Positions 5,751-6,117 of a DNA stretch of 6,117 nt are shown here, piece after piece. The notes below the pieces were generated by a model. It saw nothing but the letters and a program-made list of their open reading frames with translations. It was not told the DNA's origin and searched no databases. The translations under genes were made by a program, and so were the position numbers. Origin of the DNA: Paraglaciecola arctica (GTDB taxonomy: Bacteria > Pseudomonadota > Gammaproteobacteria > Enterobacterales > Alteromonadaceae); assembly GCA_003232445.1 (NCBI GenBank), contig QIJM01000160.1:1-6117 (forward strand). The letters are read 5' to 3'. Each line of letters starts with the position of its first letter. Within the stretch, counting starts at the first letter, position 1.

Positions 5751-6117
5751 ATGGAAAATAGAAAAATAAAACACTTTATAAATACTCAAGACTGGTCTCA
5801 GCAAGAGCTCAAAGATATGCTGAAACTTGCTGCCGAACTGAAACAGAAACCCTGGCAAACCGGGCTGAAAAAAAAATCTATCGCCCTGCTATTTCTTAAC
5901 CCCTCAATGCGCACCCGCACATCGTTTGAGCTGGGAATGCAGCAACTCGGTGGCGTGGCTATTGTCTTACAACCTGGCAAAGATGCCTGGGGAATTGAGT
6001 TTAATCCCGGCACAGTGATGAATGGTGATGCCGAAGAACATATAGCCGAGGTTGCAGGCGTGCTTTCTCGTTATTGCGATATGATTGGCCTGCGTTGTTT
6101 TCCGGGTTTTAAAGACT
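5751..6117 (+). CDS. argF': N-acetylornithine carbamoyltransferase, N-terminal part (3' end outside window)
   Basis: The frame runs open from ATG 5751 to the window edge, giving 122 residues of a family usually about 340 long. AGGA at 5740-5743, 7 nt before the ATG, supports the start. The sequence follows the Xanthomonas acetylornithine transcarbamylase closely, as I recall it: FINTQDWS near 9-16, the carbamoyl-phosphate loop SMRTRTS at 52-58, then VLQPGKDAW, EFNPGTVMNGD and EEHIAEVAGVLSRY. Ordinary ornithine transcarbamylases have STRTR at the phosphate loop and lack this pattern. Trp80 and Glu95 match Trp77 and Glu92 of the Xanthomonas enzyme; Glu92 is known to favour acetyl- over succinylornithine. 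The enzyme makes N-acetylcitrulline from N-acetylornithine and carbamoyl phosphate in the cytoplasm, in the acetylated arginine route. Leucine codons are mainly CTN (1 TTA of 13), unlike the ABC genes. Leader copy 2 lies directly upstream. Confidence 0.92.
   Translation, partial: MENRKIKHFINTQDWSQQELKDMLKLAAELKQKPWQTGLKKKSIALLFLNPSMRTRTSFELGMQQLGGVAIVLQPGKDAWGIEFNPGTVMNGDAEEHIAEVAGVLSRYCDMIGLRCFPGFKD

Noticed and set aside
5686..5769. 27-residue ORF starting just after terminator 2 and overlapping the carbamoyltransferase start
   Set aside because: No Shine-Dalgarno sequence, no counterpart in copy 1, and it contains the stem-loop; it is probably chance.

Overview
The window looks like part of a gammaproteobacterial chromosome, possibly marine. 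This is an inference from the gene types and their phylogenetic flavour, not a firm placement. All genes that can be supported lie on the + strand. In order they are: the 3' end of an RND/MMPL-family exporter gene (1-440); a short leader unit with a tiny ORF and a Rho-independent terminator (about 444-609); a 284-nt gap with a possible promoter; an ABC-transporter ATPase gene (893-1789); a 1203-codon gene fusing a two-half ABC permease to a periplasmic M1-type metallopeptidase (1816-5427); a second copy of the leader unit (about 5514-5682); and the 5' end of an N-acetylornithine carbamoyltransferase gene of arginine biosynthesis (5751 to the window edge).

The main discovery is the repeated leader unit. 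The two copies lie exactly 5070 bp apart over their first ~105 nt without gaps, with 70 of 90 bases identical in the core. Each has a ribosome-binding-like TAAAGTGA, an ATG, a 22-codon ORF with three consecutive arginine codons (CGA CGC CGA or CGA CGT CGA), and a stop codon. A terminator hairpin of identical stem follows. The two peptides share 14 of 22 residues, and the base differences within shared residues are all synonymous, so the ORF appears to be translated and selected. The Arg codons form the 5' arm of a hairpin (region 1). The 3' arm (region 2) overlaps the stop codon and can also pair with the left arm of the terminator (region 3). This is the standard 1:2 / 2:3 / 3:4 layout of an amino-acid attenuator, here built for arginine. 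Copy 2 sits directly upstream of an arginine biosynthesis gene, which fits that function. I do not know of a standard described bacterial arginine leader family of this form; that is a limit of my recall and not a search result.

Copy 1 sits upstream of the ABC/peptidase pair. Either that exporter-peptidase system is also induced by arginine shortage, or the pair was inserted between a leader and its arg gene with duplication of the leader. Leucine codon use (mostly TTA in the ABC genes, 1 TTA of 13 in the carbamoyltransferase fragment) is compatible with a different origin for the ABC/peptidase genes. The ATPase and permease-peptidase genes are 26 nt apart and almost certainly one operon; together they would make a membrane ABC system carrying a zinc peptidase on the outer face of the inner membrane.
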